Positions 8,334 to 16,131 of a stretch of DNA of 64,000 bases are shown here, piece after piece (position 1 is the first letter of the stretch; every line of letters starts with the position of its first letter). A program made the position numbers and the translations under genes. The DNA lies in NCBI RefSeq assembly GCF_012926505.1, contig NZ_JABBNT010000002.1, positions 1 through 64,000 on the forward strand. Reading direction: 5' to 3'. The notes under the pieces are model-generated. The model made no database searches and had not been told where the DNA came from. It worked only from the letters and a program-made list of their open reading frames with translations. The stretch is from Pacificispira spongiicola. Its GTDB lineage: Bacteria > Pseudomonadota > Alphaproteobacteria > UBA8366 > Aestuariispiraceae.

Positions 8334-8374
8334 ACCTCGATCCTAAAAGCTCCCATTCTGTAAAGGGAAAGCCG

Positions 8375-9118
8375 ATGCGACATATGGTTATGGCGTTGCT
8401 AATCGGGCTTGCTGCGTTTGCCGCAGTTCCGGCACGGGCGGACACGATCATCCTGGATTATCCCGGATTTACGCTTTGGTACGATTGTGCAATCGGCGGA
8501 GCCGTCGCCGCGCGGTACGAGATTGGACCCGATACCGGCTCGTTAGAGCGCGACCACGCATTTTTCCTAGACGAGAATCTGCCTGACGACTGCAAGGGCC
8601 AAGTCAGCACGGACACATATGCTTCGGTCCCGAACGCCCCAGACGATTACGACCTGGGCCACCTCGTACCGGCCAATCATCTGGACGACAGGAAGGACGC
8701 AATCGCGGCGTCCAATGTCATGACCAACATCACGCCCCAGCAATCATCATTCAATCGTACCGGCGCATGGCGGAAGACAGAGAAGTTAATCGAATGCTGG
8801 CGAGACGAAACCGACAAAGGCCCGCTGATAATTTGGATTGCCGTTGTCTGGGGTACCGATGCGAGCAACGATCATTTCATACAGTCGCATGGAATCGTCA
8901 CGCCCGACCGATTCATGAAATTAGTCTATCGGCCTGTGACGGGCGATGCCGTCGCCTGGGACTTCCCAAATGCTAAAATCCGATCTGGCGATACGTCAAA
9001 TTATCTGACCACGCCTGCCGAAGTTATCAAGGCGCTGGGCGTGCCCCTGCATCTGGGCGGCATCGACATCGACAAGAAAACGACGACTTGGCCCGATCCA
9101 GGTTGCGATCAAGGGTGA
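8375..9118 (+). CDS. Secreted DNA/RNA non-specific endonuclease (NucA/Nuc1-like)
   Basis: About 247 residues from the ATG at 8375, chosen because an AAAGGG box precedes it and it gives a clean signal peptide (MALLIGLAAFAAVPARA). The catalytic region shows YDLGHLVPANH, corresponding to the family DRGH motif with Leu in place of Arg, and the second motif SNVMTNITPQQSSFNRTGAW, where the Asn residues bind the metal. The enzyme should cut DNA and RNA outside the cytoplasm. The substitution in DRGH occurs in some relatives, so activity is likely. Its place in a phage remnant suggests cargo. Confidence 0.85.
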   Translation: MRHMVMALLIGLAAFAAVPARADTIILDYPGFTLWYDCAIGGAVAARYEIGPDTGSLERDHAFFLDENLPDDCKGQVSTDTYASVPNAPDDYDLGHLVPANHLDDRKDAIAASNVMTNITPQQSSFNRTGAWRKTEKLIECWRDETDKGPLIIWIAVVWGTDASNDHFIQSHGIVTPDRFMKLVYRPVTGDAVAWDFPNAKIRSGDTSNYLTTPAEVIKALGVPLHLGGIDIDKKTTTWPDPGCDQG

Positions 9119-9127
9119 TCCTCAGTC

Positions 9128-9316
9128 GTGGACCCAAAAGACATATTCCGAACCGCAAAGATCTTGATCGATCAACATGGCGAAGACGCCTGCATTGAGG
9201 CCGCTGTCAACGCGGATCGCTTTCTCGACAAGGGCGATATTGAGGGAGCCGCAGTCTGGCGGAAAATTGTCAAAGCCATTGCCGATCTACAGGCCGAGAC
9301 CGGGACGATCCACTAG
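9128..9316 (+). CDS. Small hypothetical protein
   Basis: 62 residues from a GTG 9 bases after the nuclease stop. It is helical: KILIDQHGEDACIEAAVNAD, then GDIEGAAVWRKIVKAIADLQ. This pattern resembles short conserved alphaproteobacterial proteins of unknown function that often sit near mobile genes. It may be translationally coupled to the nuclease gene. Confidence 0.5.
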   Translation: MDPKDIFRTAKILIDQHGEDACIEAAVNADRFLDKGDIEGAAVWRKIVKAIADLQAETGTIH

Positions 9317-9388
9317 AATTGCATGGGTCACGCCATGAATAATATGGGGTACGATCAAGGTTAGCTATTTCAGTTGAAGGCCACACAC

Positions 9389-9700
9389 ATGACTAACTTC
9401 CTGAATGAAAAAACCGCCCGTGATCAGGGAAGGCAGCAAAGCCTATCACCCGAACAGGCCACCGCTGGCTTCACCGCAGCCGCGTCCAAAGTTGTCGGAT
9501 GGTTGCTGGTTATCATCGGCATCGGTGGATCGGCAATCACTGCCCTTACGCTCGCCGTCTCTGAGGGCGCGATCCGTGCGACCGACGCCGTATCACTCGT
9601 TGCGCCGTTCTTCGCGTTAGGATTGGCTGGGCTGCTATTTGCCGTTCTCGGGCGCGCCCTTGATTTGCTTCATAGAATTGCCGACGGGAAACGCACCTAG
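9389..9700 (+). CDS. Small two-span membrane protein
   Basis: About 103 residues from the ATG at 9389, which has GAAGG upstream. Two membrane segments are visible (VVGWLLVIIGIGGSAITALT and VAPFFALGLAGLLFAVLG), with a Gln-rich N-terminus and a basic C-terminus. The size and two-helix shape would suit a holin-like or accessory phage protein, but nothing proves it. Confidence 0.5.
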   Translation: MTNFLNEKTARDQGRQQSLSPEQATAGFTAAASKVVGWLLVIIGIGGSAITALTLAVSEGAIRATDAVSLVAPFFALGLAGLLFAVLGRALDLLHRIADGKRT

Positions 9701-9750
9701 CCTCCCAATTGGCGCGCCCCCTAGCATTTAATCAGAAGTGAGGTTTTCGT

Positions 9751-10092
9751 ATGTGCAGCGATTTTTCCGACGAGGTAGCTCGTCTCGATCGAATACTTGG
9801 TATCGAGACCCCGCGTCAAAACGCTACGCCTCCTGATTCCCAAGGCGAGTATCAACTAAAACCACCCAAAATATCGGTGATGCGGCCATGGCCTGCCGCG
9901 ATGGACGTTAAAACAGCGTGTGCCTATTGCGGAAATCTGTCGCCCACAATGCTGCGAACACATGCACCGCCACCAAGGAGAATCGGCGGGCGGAGAGTTT
10001 GGCTAAAGGATCAGTTGGACGATTGGCTGCTACGCCTTCCTGGCGCACATTCGATAGATCCTCTTGAACCGCAGGATTGGCCCGACGATTAG
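9751..10092 (+). CDS. Excisionase/AlpA-like helix-turn-helix protein
   Basis: 113 residues. The C-terminal part (about 47-98) reads AAMDVKTACAYCGNLSPTML followed by GGRRVWLKDQLDDWL, the MerR-like winged helix of excisionase/AlpA regulators: choose-a-helix, then R-x-x-x-KxxLDxWL. The N-terminal 45 residues look disordered. It could be a phage excisionase or a small regulator, and it is the last phage-like gene before the chromosomal sensor kinase. Confidence 0.55.
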   Translation: MCSDFSDEVARLDRILGIETPRQNATPPDSQGEYQLKPPKISVMRPWPAAMDVKTACAYCGNLSPTMLRTHAPPPRRIGGRRVWLKDQLDDWLLRLPGAHSIDPLEPQDWPDD

Positions 10093-10538
10093 CAGTAAAT
10101 AGTGCGGCCCGTTTGTCCTGCGCTCAAGCGCTGTTTTAAGGGTGGGTCAAAACGTGGGTTTTATAAATATACCAGAAATAACTAATTGTTTTTCAATACA
10201 ATTGAGCGGACACCCTGTCCGCCAGATTTTCGATGCGCGCCGCCGCCCGCCAACCCGGCGCGCATGGCTTCGGGTTCGAACTTCGTTTCTCTCCCTCCGC
10301 CAGATTTCCATATCTCACGGCCATTCGTTTCGCTCTTGCCTCTGATGGGCCGTTACCATAGCGAAAGGCATGGTAACGAATGCTTGAACGGGCGGACTCG
10401 TCAAATATCGAGTACGATCCTTGGGGAACCCGGCAGTATACATAGATTTTACAATGCCATTCCGGGAACGGTAGAAAAAATCGATAGATCGGTCACCGTC
10501 CTACGAACCGGTGAACGGGTTGTTTGAGAGGGGTATGC
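10093..10538. other. Intergenic region with a degenerate tRNA-like 3' end, direct repeats and a hairpin
   Basis: No convincing gene; the open frames here have phage- or protein-unlike composition. Seen: CCGCCAGATTT twice (10219-10229 and 10297-10307). The second copy follows GGGTTCGAAC and CTCTCCCTCCGCCA, which resemble a tRNA T-loop and a tRNA-Ser-like 3' end but do not fold. Also seen is a perfect 9-base inverted repeat with a 10-base loop, CGTTACCAT/ATGGTAACG (10351-10378). This could be a decayed right attachment site of the prophage. Confidence 0.4.
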
Positions 10539-12359
10539 GTGACAAAGACCGCTGCCAGAACCGCACTTGTTCTCGTAGCCTTTGGCGCGATCGCGATTCT
10601 TTTGACCTTCGTCATTAACTTGGCCGGAAATGCCCGCAATCAGGAGGAAACTCGTATCCAGGAATCCGTAACCGGGTTTGCGCGTGCCCTGGACCACGAA
10701 CTCTTCACATCGATACAGCAATTGCAGGCGCTATCCGCTTTTGTCGATTCCAGTGAATTCGTCAGTTCGGACGAATTTCACCATTTCATTCAGCGCACGG
10801 ATATTTTCTCTCGGGTCGGACTATTAAGATCGGTTGCTCTGGCGGCGGTGCTGAAAGACGAAGATATGGAGGCGTATCGGGCGTGGAGCGGGAACACTCG
10901 TCCACCGGTCGTGTCGGACGGCATGCCGAAAGTTCATGCGCCGATAATCTTCCAACTCGGGTCGCCGTCCCTCGCAATCCCCGGCATCGGCGACGACCTC
11001 ATCCATTTGGATGGTGTGGCGGCGGCCGCGCAACTGGCGGAAGGCAGCGCGACCCCGACAATCACGGTCCTAGAGCCGGACGCCGGATCAAAGACCAAGC
11101 CTCGCCCCATCGTCGCGCTGATTATCCCACTTCACACATCGGCCAGCATCGGTTTTCCGAAAATAGGTCAGGACGGGCGGAGCGACGGGAACGTCGTTCT
11201 GATTTTCGCCGAACTTTATCTGGAACGGGCGATGCGGGATCTTTTGCACAGTATCGTTAGCCTCAACACATACCGTATCCGCCTTGTCGACCTTTCCGGC
11301 GATACGGCCGTCCAACTTTATGAATCGGCGACCATTGCCGAGTATGAAAAGCCAATCGACACCCGAGATATCGAACGGGCCGGTCGCCGCTGGCAAATCC
11401 AATTATACAAACCGTTCGGGGAAATTCCTCCGGCGCCCGGTAATATTTTCATTCTCTTTGGGGTTTTGGGGATCGGGTTGATCATCGCGCTCGCCATCGT
11501 CATCGACCGTTTGATGCAAATTCAGCGGTCCCTGGAAAACGAGGTCCTATCCCGAACGGAAGAGTTGCGTAGCGTCAATATGGAATTGAAGCTCGTCGCG
11601 CATCAGGCACAGAACGAAAGTGCCGCGAAGTCCCGCTTTCTGGCGCATATGAGCCACGAGCTCAGAACACCACTCAACGCGATCATCGGGTTTTCCCAGA
11701 TTCTGGAAGGCGAGCATCTGGGGCCGCTTGGGAATGAAAACTACCGCGATTATGTCAAAATGATCTCCCAGGCCGGAAAGGCGCAATTGGCCCTCGTGGA
11801 TGGTATTCTTACCATCGCAGATGCCGGGAACGATCATCTTTACATCGATACGACCGCATCGGCCTGTGACATTGTCGCGTTGGTAGGCAGTTGCGTTCAA
11901 AAACGCCAATGCGATGCAGAAAAGAAAAAGATTTCCCTTGAATACGATGCGCCCGAAAACGACGCCATGTTCCTGTGTCCGCCGAAAACGGTCAGTAGGA
12001 TTTTCGACAACGTCCTATCCAATGCCTTGAAATACACGGATAAAGGCGGTTCTGTCAGAGTGACCGTCACAGAGAACGAAGCTGCCGGAACCTTCTCCAT
12101 AACCGTTTCGGATACAGGCATCGGCATGGATCAGGCCCTGCTCGACAGGGTCCTGAATCCGTTCGAATCCAATGGGTTGAATCCCTATACGGCGAGAAGC
12201 GGTGCGGGGATCGGCTTGGCCTCCGCCAACAACCTCATCAACCGGTGCGGCGGCAGCCTGTCGATCGACTCGACGCCGGGTCAGGGTACGACCGTGACGT
12301 TGCTGTTTCGCTTCGATCGCGCCGCGCACAACGACGAAAACCGCAAACCTCCCCAATAA
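10539..12359 (+). CDS. CHASE-domain sensor histidine kinase
   Basis: About 606 residues from a GTG with GAGGGG six bases upstream. Layout: one N-terminal membrane helix (ALVLVAFGAIAILLTFVINL), a periplasmic sensor of about 270 residues resembling CHASE domains, a second membrane helix (IFILFGVLGIGLIIALAIVI, about residue 305-325), a coiled linker, HisKA with the phospho-acceptor in SHELRTPLNAIIGFS, and a HATPase domain with N-box DNVLSNALKYT, G1 DTGIG and G2 GAGIGL. It should autophosphorylate and signal to an unlinked response regulator; none is directly adjacent, though a receiver protein follows infA. Confidence 0.85.
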   Translation: MTKTAARTALVLVAFGAIAILLTFVINLAGNARNQEETRIQESVTGFARALDHELFTSIQQLQALSAFVDSSEFVSSDEFHHFIQRTDIFSRVGLLRSVALAAVLKDEDMEAYRAWSGNTRPPVVSDGMPKVHAPIIFQLGSPSLAIPGIGDDLIHLDGVAAAAQLAEGSATPTITVLEPDAGSKTKPRPIVALIIPLHTSASIGFPKIGQDGRSDGNVVLIFAELYLERAMRDLLHSIVSLNTYRIRLVDLSGDTAVQLYESATIAEYEKPIDTRDIERAGRRWQIQLYKPFGEIPPAPGNIFILFGVLGIGLIIALAIVIDRLMQIQRSLENEVLSRTEELRSVNMELKLVAHQAQNESAAKSRFLAHMSHELRTPLNAIIGFSQILEGEHLGPLGNENYRDYVKMISQAGKAQLALVDGILTIADAGNDHLYIDTTASACDIVALVGSCVQKRQCDAEKKKISLEYDAPENDAMFLCPPKTVSRIFDNVLSNALKYTDKGGSVRVTVTENEAAGTFSITVSDTGIGMDQALLDRVLNPFESNGLNPYTARSGAGIGLASANNLINRCGGSLSIDSTPGQGTTVTLLFRFDRAAHNDENRKPPQ

Positions 12360-12397
12360 GCGGAGTTTTGCGGCCGTTTCCAGTCGGAATACGCGCC

Positions 12398-12616
12398 TTA
12401 TTTATGGCGGAACGTAATACGGCCCTTGGTCAGGTCGTAGGGCGTCATTTCAACGTCGACCTTATCGCCGACCATGACGCGGATGCGGAATTTACGCATC
12501 TTCCCCGCAGTATGAGCAATGATTTCATGCCCATTCTCAAGCTCGACCCGAAACGTTGCGTTGGGCAGCTTTTCCACCACGGTACCTTGAAACTCGATCA
12601 GTTCTTCTTTCGACAT
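12398..12616 (-). CDS. infA: Translation initiation factor IF-1
   Basis: 72 residues of the expected length, a single S1-like OB fold. Landmarks are [33 protein letters not shown] and the C-terminal [11 protein letters not shown], all typical of bacterial IF-1, which helps place the initiator tRNA in the 30S subunit. It stands alone between two signalling genes; its 3' end faces the sensor kinase gene. The identification is certain from sequence. Confidence 0.98.
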   Translation of the reverse strand: MSKEELIEFQGTVVEKLPNATFRVELENGHEIIAHTAGKMRKFRIRVMVGDKVDVEMTPYDLTKGRITFRHK

Positions 12617-12966
12617 ATATGCCGTCCAGGCTCTTTCCTTCGTTATTAGGATCGGGGGAACCCGGCCCTTTCAGATGCGCGGAATACGCCACGCGGCCGC
12701 AAGGGCCGTCAATCGTGTCGATCCCGACGGTTTCCGTCTCGTTGACCGAAGCCGCCTGCCCGCCCTGTGGGAACGGGGTCCCGATCGTCGAGGAAGCGCG
12801 CGTAGGGTATGGTCTAAAACACTCGGAAAAACAAGCCCCGGCGGGCCGCGTTGTGAAGTGGCCGAACCATTCCGCCCAAAAAACGCTGACCGTCGGTCTT
12901 TAGGCGGGTGACAATCGACTGATTAAACGCCAACATTGATTCCGGGAAAAGCGGAGCGTTGGGGTT
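12617..12966. other. Intergenic region between infA and the receiver gene
   Basis: About 350 bases upstream of two divergent genes (infA on minus, receiver protein on plus), so both promoters must lie here. I see no gene: open frames at 12556-12911 have Arg/Pro-rich, non-biological composition. No strong repeat or terminator is visible. Confidence 0.4.
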
Positions 12967-13473
12967 ATGACCTATGATTTAAGCGAGTTGTCCGTCCTTG
13001 TCGTGGATGATGACGTGTTCGTTTTGAAGATGATGCGGTCATTGCTGAACGGCTTCGGAATCGTCAAGGTCCGAACCGTCGGAAACTCCGTCATGGCCTT
13101 GTCGGAATTGGAGTCAGAGGGCGCGGATATCGTCTTCGTCGATTGGGATATGTCGCCGGAAAACGGCATCGAGTTCACCAAAATGCTGCGCCTGGGTGAT
13201 TACAGCCCAGATCGATACGTCCCGATCATCATCATGACGGGGCATACGGAACGATCCCTTGTCCTGTCCGCCCGCGATGCCGGTGTGAACGAATTCCTGG
13301 CGAAACCGATGACGGTTCGCTCCCTGTATCAGCGCATCATGTCCGTGATCGAACGGCCCCGCCCCTTCGTCCGGTCACCGGACTATTTCGGTCCCGACCG
13401 TCGACGCATCACCGACCCGAACTACAAGGGCCCCGACCGCCGGGCATCGTCTGACGAACTGGTCGATATCTGA
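12967..13473 (+). CDS. CheY-like receiver-domain response regulator
   Basis: 168 residues: one receiver domain (1-125) with acidic pocket VVDDD at 12-16, phospho-acceptor Asp59 in FVDWDMSP, the Thr switch in IIMTGH and the Lys in FLAKPM. It has no output domain. A short tail carries two GPDRR motifs (YFGPDRRRITDPNYKGPDRR), a signature of many alphaproteobacterial single-domain regulators. It could take phosphate from either sensor kinase in the window, but partnership is not shown. Its 3' end overlaps the convergent DUF6285 gene by 52 bases. Confidence 0.85.
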   Translation: MTYDLSELSVLVVDDDVFVLKMMRSLLNGFGIVKVRTVGNSVMALSELESEGADIVFVDWDMSPENGIEFTKMLRLGDYSPDRYVPIIIMTGHTERSLVLSARDAGVNEFLAKPMTVRSLYQRIMSVIERPRPFVRSPDYFGPDRRRITDPNYKGPDRRASSDELVDI

Positions 13474-13826
13474 TCCGCCGCCTTCAGATAATCCGGGTTC
13501 ACCAAGGCCAGACGGTCCCTTACGTCTTCCATCAGCGTCTCATAGAGCCGTAGAGCACCATCTGGATCGTCAAAATCACCGTTTCGGATCGCGGCACACA
13601 GATCACCTACCGTCGCCCCGGTCGGCAGAATCCGCTCCATCCGGCGGGCCTGCCGCTCCCGCAGGCCACCAGCATCCTCCAAATCCCGTTCCGCACAGCC
13701 CAGGGCGGCCAAGATCATCAACGCATCCAACTGCTTTTCTTCCGGCAGCGACGGCATCAATTCCTGACGAAAAACATCTGCGGCGGCACGCAGAAGATCG
13801 GCGGTGTGCGGCTTATCCGGTGTCAT
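13422..13826 (-). CDS. DUF6285 domain protein
   Basis: 134 residues from the ATG at 13826 (ATGA overlap with the upstream phosphotransferase gene). Typical stretches are HTADLLRAAADVFRQELMP, ALGCAERDLEDAG, IRNGDFDDPDGALRLYETL and RDRLALVNPDYL. This family is regularly encoded beside acyl-CoA dehydrogenase-type and phosphotransferase genes and is of unknown function. The overlap indicates translational coupling. The last part extends over the 3' end of the convergent receiver gene. Confidence 0.8.
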   Translation of the reverse strand: MTPDKPHTADLLRAAADVFRQELMPSLPEEKQLDALMILAALGCAERDLEDAGGLRERQARRMERILPTGATVGDLCAAIRNGDFDDPDGALRLYETLMEDVRDRLALVNPDYLKAADQISTSSSDDARRSGPL

Positions 13827-14872
13827 GCTCCCGTCCTCTCCGGTGCGGTCATCCGCAGAATCTCCAACTCCAGTTCCGCAGGTCGACGCCCGGTCAAACC
13901 AAGGTCGAGCGTCCGCTCCCCGCCGACAAGATAGCGGTTCACCTGCTGCAGCGCGATCACCGCCCACCGCAGATGGGCATAGACTTCCCACCAAAACGCT
14001 TTCCGCGGGTCGATGGAAATGCCGCTTTCCGCCTCGTATCCGCACCGAAACGCTTCCCGTGTTCCGATGCCGCCCGCCGGCAAGTCGCGTCGGGCGAAAC
14101 GCCAGCACATGCCATGAAACCAGCCGATATCCTCATGACGGTCCGACCAACCAGCGAATTCCCAGTCCAGAATCGCGGTCAATCCCGCCTCATCCAGCAT
14201 ATAGTTGCCGGTGCGAAAATCGTGATGGGCCAGGACGATTTCCGCCGGTGCCGGTTTGTGCCGGTATAACCAGCGAAACGCCCATTCCAGGACAGGCCGT
14301 TGCGCGCCCATTTTATCCAGAAATCCGCGCATCGCGGCCAATTCCGCTTCTGCCGCGTCGATGGGCGGCGGTTGAAGGAAATCAAAACGATGGGATTTCG
14401 GCGTGATCTTGTGAATGCGCGCCAGTTCCCGCCCCAACCGTTCGGTCAACGCGTCCCGGTCGCCGCCGATCCGTTCGTCCCGTGTGATTTTCTGTCCCAA
14501 TGCCGTGCCGCGCACCCGGCGCATCAGGCAGAAATCCTTGCCGATCACCGATTTGTCGGTCACGCAGGCCATCGGTTCCGGGACGGTCACGCCCAAATCC
14601 CAAGCGGCGCGCAGTAGCTCAAATTCCTGCGCGCGTCCCAGGCTGATTTCCACACCGGTCGGGCTATCCGTGCGCAAAACGCATTCCAGACGTTCCGGAC
14701 CGCCACTCTCCCTTTGGATGGTCAGATCGACGGCCCAGTTTTCCTGAATCGCGCCGCCGGAAAGCGGCCATAGCCCGTCTATCGAGATGTCCGTGGCCAA
14801 CAATGGGGCTTTCAGGCTTTCCGCTACTCTGGCCTGGGCTTCAGCATTTCCGGCCAAACCGACGCCTGTCAT
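13823..14872 (-). CDS. Aminoglycoside-phosphotransferase-like kinase (APH fold)
   Basis: 349 residues of the APH/choline-kinase fold. Visible motifs: LSGGAIQENW near the start (Gly-rich loop), the catalytic loop LAHHDFRTGNYMLDE (about residues 221-235) and the metal-binding AILDWEFA. Relatives found beside DUF6285, SDR and acyl-CoA ligase genes are related to the kinase part of ACAD10/11 that phosphorylates hydroxyacyl-CoA; drug phosphorylation is less likely. Its start is not preceded by a strong ribosome site. It begins a unit with the DUF6285 gene. Confidence 0.8.
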   Translation of the reverse strand: MTGVGLAGNAEAQARVAESLKAPLLATDISIDGLWPLSGGAIQENWAVDLTIQRESGGPERLECVLRTDSPTGVEISLGRAQEFELLRAAWDLGVTVPEPMACVTDKSVIGKDFCLMRRVRGTALGQKITRDERIGGDRDALTERLGRELARIHKITPKSHRFDFLQPPPIDAAEAELAAMRGFLDKMGAQRPVLEWAFRWLYRHKPAPAEIVLAHHDFRTGNYMLDEAGLTAILDWEFAGWSDRHEDIGWFHGMCWRFARRDLPAGGIGTREAFRCGYEAESGISIDPRKAFWWEVYAHLRWAVIALQQVNRYLVGGERTLDLGLTGRRPAELELEILRMTAPERTGA

Positions 14873-14997
14873 TTCTCGGCACTCTCCATCACCCGGCTCA
14901 TCATTCTATTTCCGTCAGGAATAGCCGCTTCCACAGCCCGATACAGCGTATCGGCGACCTGTATCTTCGTAATGGAGACGATTGTCTGAAGCGACGA

Positions 14998-15312
14998 TCA
15001 GGGTTTGAAGAACGGCGCCGGCGAAACGATCTTGTTCTGCATCTTTTGCAGCAGCGGCAGAGCGGCTTTCAGATACTCGCCCCAGCCCGGCTCCGCCGCA
15101 AGCTGCGCGCGCTTGGCAGCGCGGTCAGAAAGATCGTCGTATTTCCAGATATGCACGACCTGGTTCAGCTCACCGATATCCATGGATACGTACCAACCGA
15201 CAGGCTCCCCCAGATATTTACGTTGAAGCGGGAAACCCTTTTCCTCGTATACCTTCAGGAAATCGTTCAGTTTTCCGGGGATGACGTCATAGGTACGATG
15301 ATCGAAAATCAT
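14998..15312 (-). CDS. NIPSNAP family protein
   Basis: 104 residues, a full-length single NIPSNAP domain (dimeric alpha/beta barrel): starts MIFDHRTYDVIPGKLNDFLK, then GWYVSMDIGELNQVVHIWKY, and WGEYLKAALPLLQKMQNKI. Members are small proteins of uncertain enzymatic role, often with acyl or aromatic catabolism genes. It lies 22 bases after the SDR gene on the same strand, probably in one operon. Confidence 0.9.
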   Translation of the reverse strand: MIFDHRTYDVIPGKLNDFLKVYEEKGFPLQRKYLGEPVGWYVSMDIGELNQVVHIWKYDDLSDRAAKRAQLAAEPGWGEYLKAALPLLQKMQNKIVSPAPFFKP

Positions 15313-15334
15313 GGGGATTCTCCTAATGATGAAA

Positions 15335-16096
15335 TCAGGGGGTAACGAGAGAATGACCGCCGTCGACGGTCATGATTTGGCCAGTCATCCAGGCAGACGC
15401 GTCGGTAGACAGATACAGCAAGGCGCCATCTAGGTCTTCCGGTTTGCCGAAGCGCCGGATCGGGATTTCCCGCATCATCTCCCGCCCCGCATCGCTCTCC
15501 AAAAAGGCGCGGTTCAGGTCGGTGACGATATAGCCGGGAGCAATGGCGTTCACGCGGATTCCGTATTTCGCCCATTCATAGGCAAGCGCCCGCGTCATAT
15601 GCGACAGGCCCGCCTTGGACACGCAATACGAAATCTCCGTCTTCGAGACACGGTCGGCAAGCAGGCTGGAGATATTGACGATCGTCCCGGATTTCTGTGC
15701 GCTCATTCGCTTGGCGCAGGCCTTGGCCATGAAAAACGCGCCCTTCAGATTGACGTCCAGGACCGCATCCCAGTCTTCTTCGGTCTGTGACAGGGACGGC
15801 TTTACAATGACGGTCCCGGCATTGTTCACAAGCAGGTCGATCCCGCCCAAGGCGCTATCCGCCGCCGCCACGCATTCTTCGATCGACTCGGTATCCGCGA
15901 TGTCCAGGGCGACCGGCAGGGTTCGGCGACCGGTCTCCGCGGCGATTTTCTCCGCCTCTTCCGTCAAACGGTCTTCGCGGCGCGCGGCGAGGACGATATC
16001 GGCACCGGCCCGCGCCAGAGTCCAGGCAAAGTGCCGCCCAAAGCCGCTGGACGCCCCAGTCACAAGCGCACGTTTACCGTCGAGCCGCAATTCCAT
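15335..16096 (-). CDS. Short-chain dehydrogenase/reductase
   Basis: 253 residues from the ATG at 16096, the normal SDR length; the frame reads on upstream but that part lies inside the preceding gene. The NAD(P)-binding motif TGASSGFG is at about 13-20, NNAG near 91, the catalytic Ser in NISSLLADRV, and YCVSK gives the Tyr/Lys pair. ARREDR after the second strand suggests NADP preference. The end has GQIMTVDGGHS. It probably reduces or oxidises a hydroxyacyl or similar substrate in the same pathway as the ligase at 16132. Confidence 0.92.
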   Translation of the reverse strand: MELRLDGKRALVTGASSGFGRHFAWTLARAGADIVLAARREDRLTEEAEKIAAETGRRTLPVALDIADTESIEECVAAADSALGGIDLLVNNAGTVIVKPSLSQTEEDWDAVLDVNLKGAFFMAKACAKRMSAQKSGTIVNISSLLADRVSKTEISYCVSKAGLSHMTRALAYEWAKYGIRVNAIAPGYIVTDLNRAFLESDAGREMMREIPIRRFGKPEDLDGALLYLSTDASAWMTGQIMTVDGGHSLVTP

Positions 16097-16131
16097 GACT
16101 CCCTCCAGGTCTTTACCGGTATCCGCCCGCC

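Larger units (their letters stand above)
1..10092. mobile_element. Prophage remnant / phage-derived island (left end outside the window)
   Basis: This block holds recognisable phage genes (small terminase, tape measure protein, XRE repressor with operators, excisionase-like HTH protein) and typical phage cargo (methyltransferase-nuclease fusion, secreted nuclease, Tat-leader proteins). Large terminase, portal, capsid, tail tube, lysis and integrase genes are absent inside the window, and the terminase gene is followed immediately by the tape measure gene. I infer a decayed or heavily rearranged prophage. The right edge is set where ordinary chromosomal signalling genes begin; the exact attachment site is not proven. 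The left edge is not visible. Confidence 0.6.

Noticed and set aside
10260-10310. Possible tRNA-Ser 3' half
   Set aside because: The T-arm stem does not pair and no anticodon arm is found upstream; kept only as a possible att scar.
10186-10527. 113-codon frame before the sensor kinase
   Set aside because: It spans the tRNA-like and hairpin sequences, has Pro/Arg-rich composition and no ribosome site.
12556-12911. Two overlapping open frames between infA and the receiver gene
   Set aside because: Unnatural composition, no ribosome sites, and partly antisense to infA.
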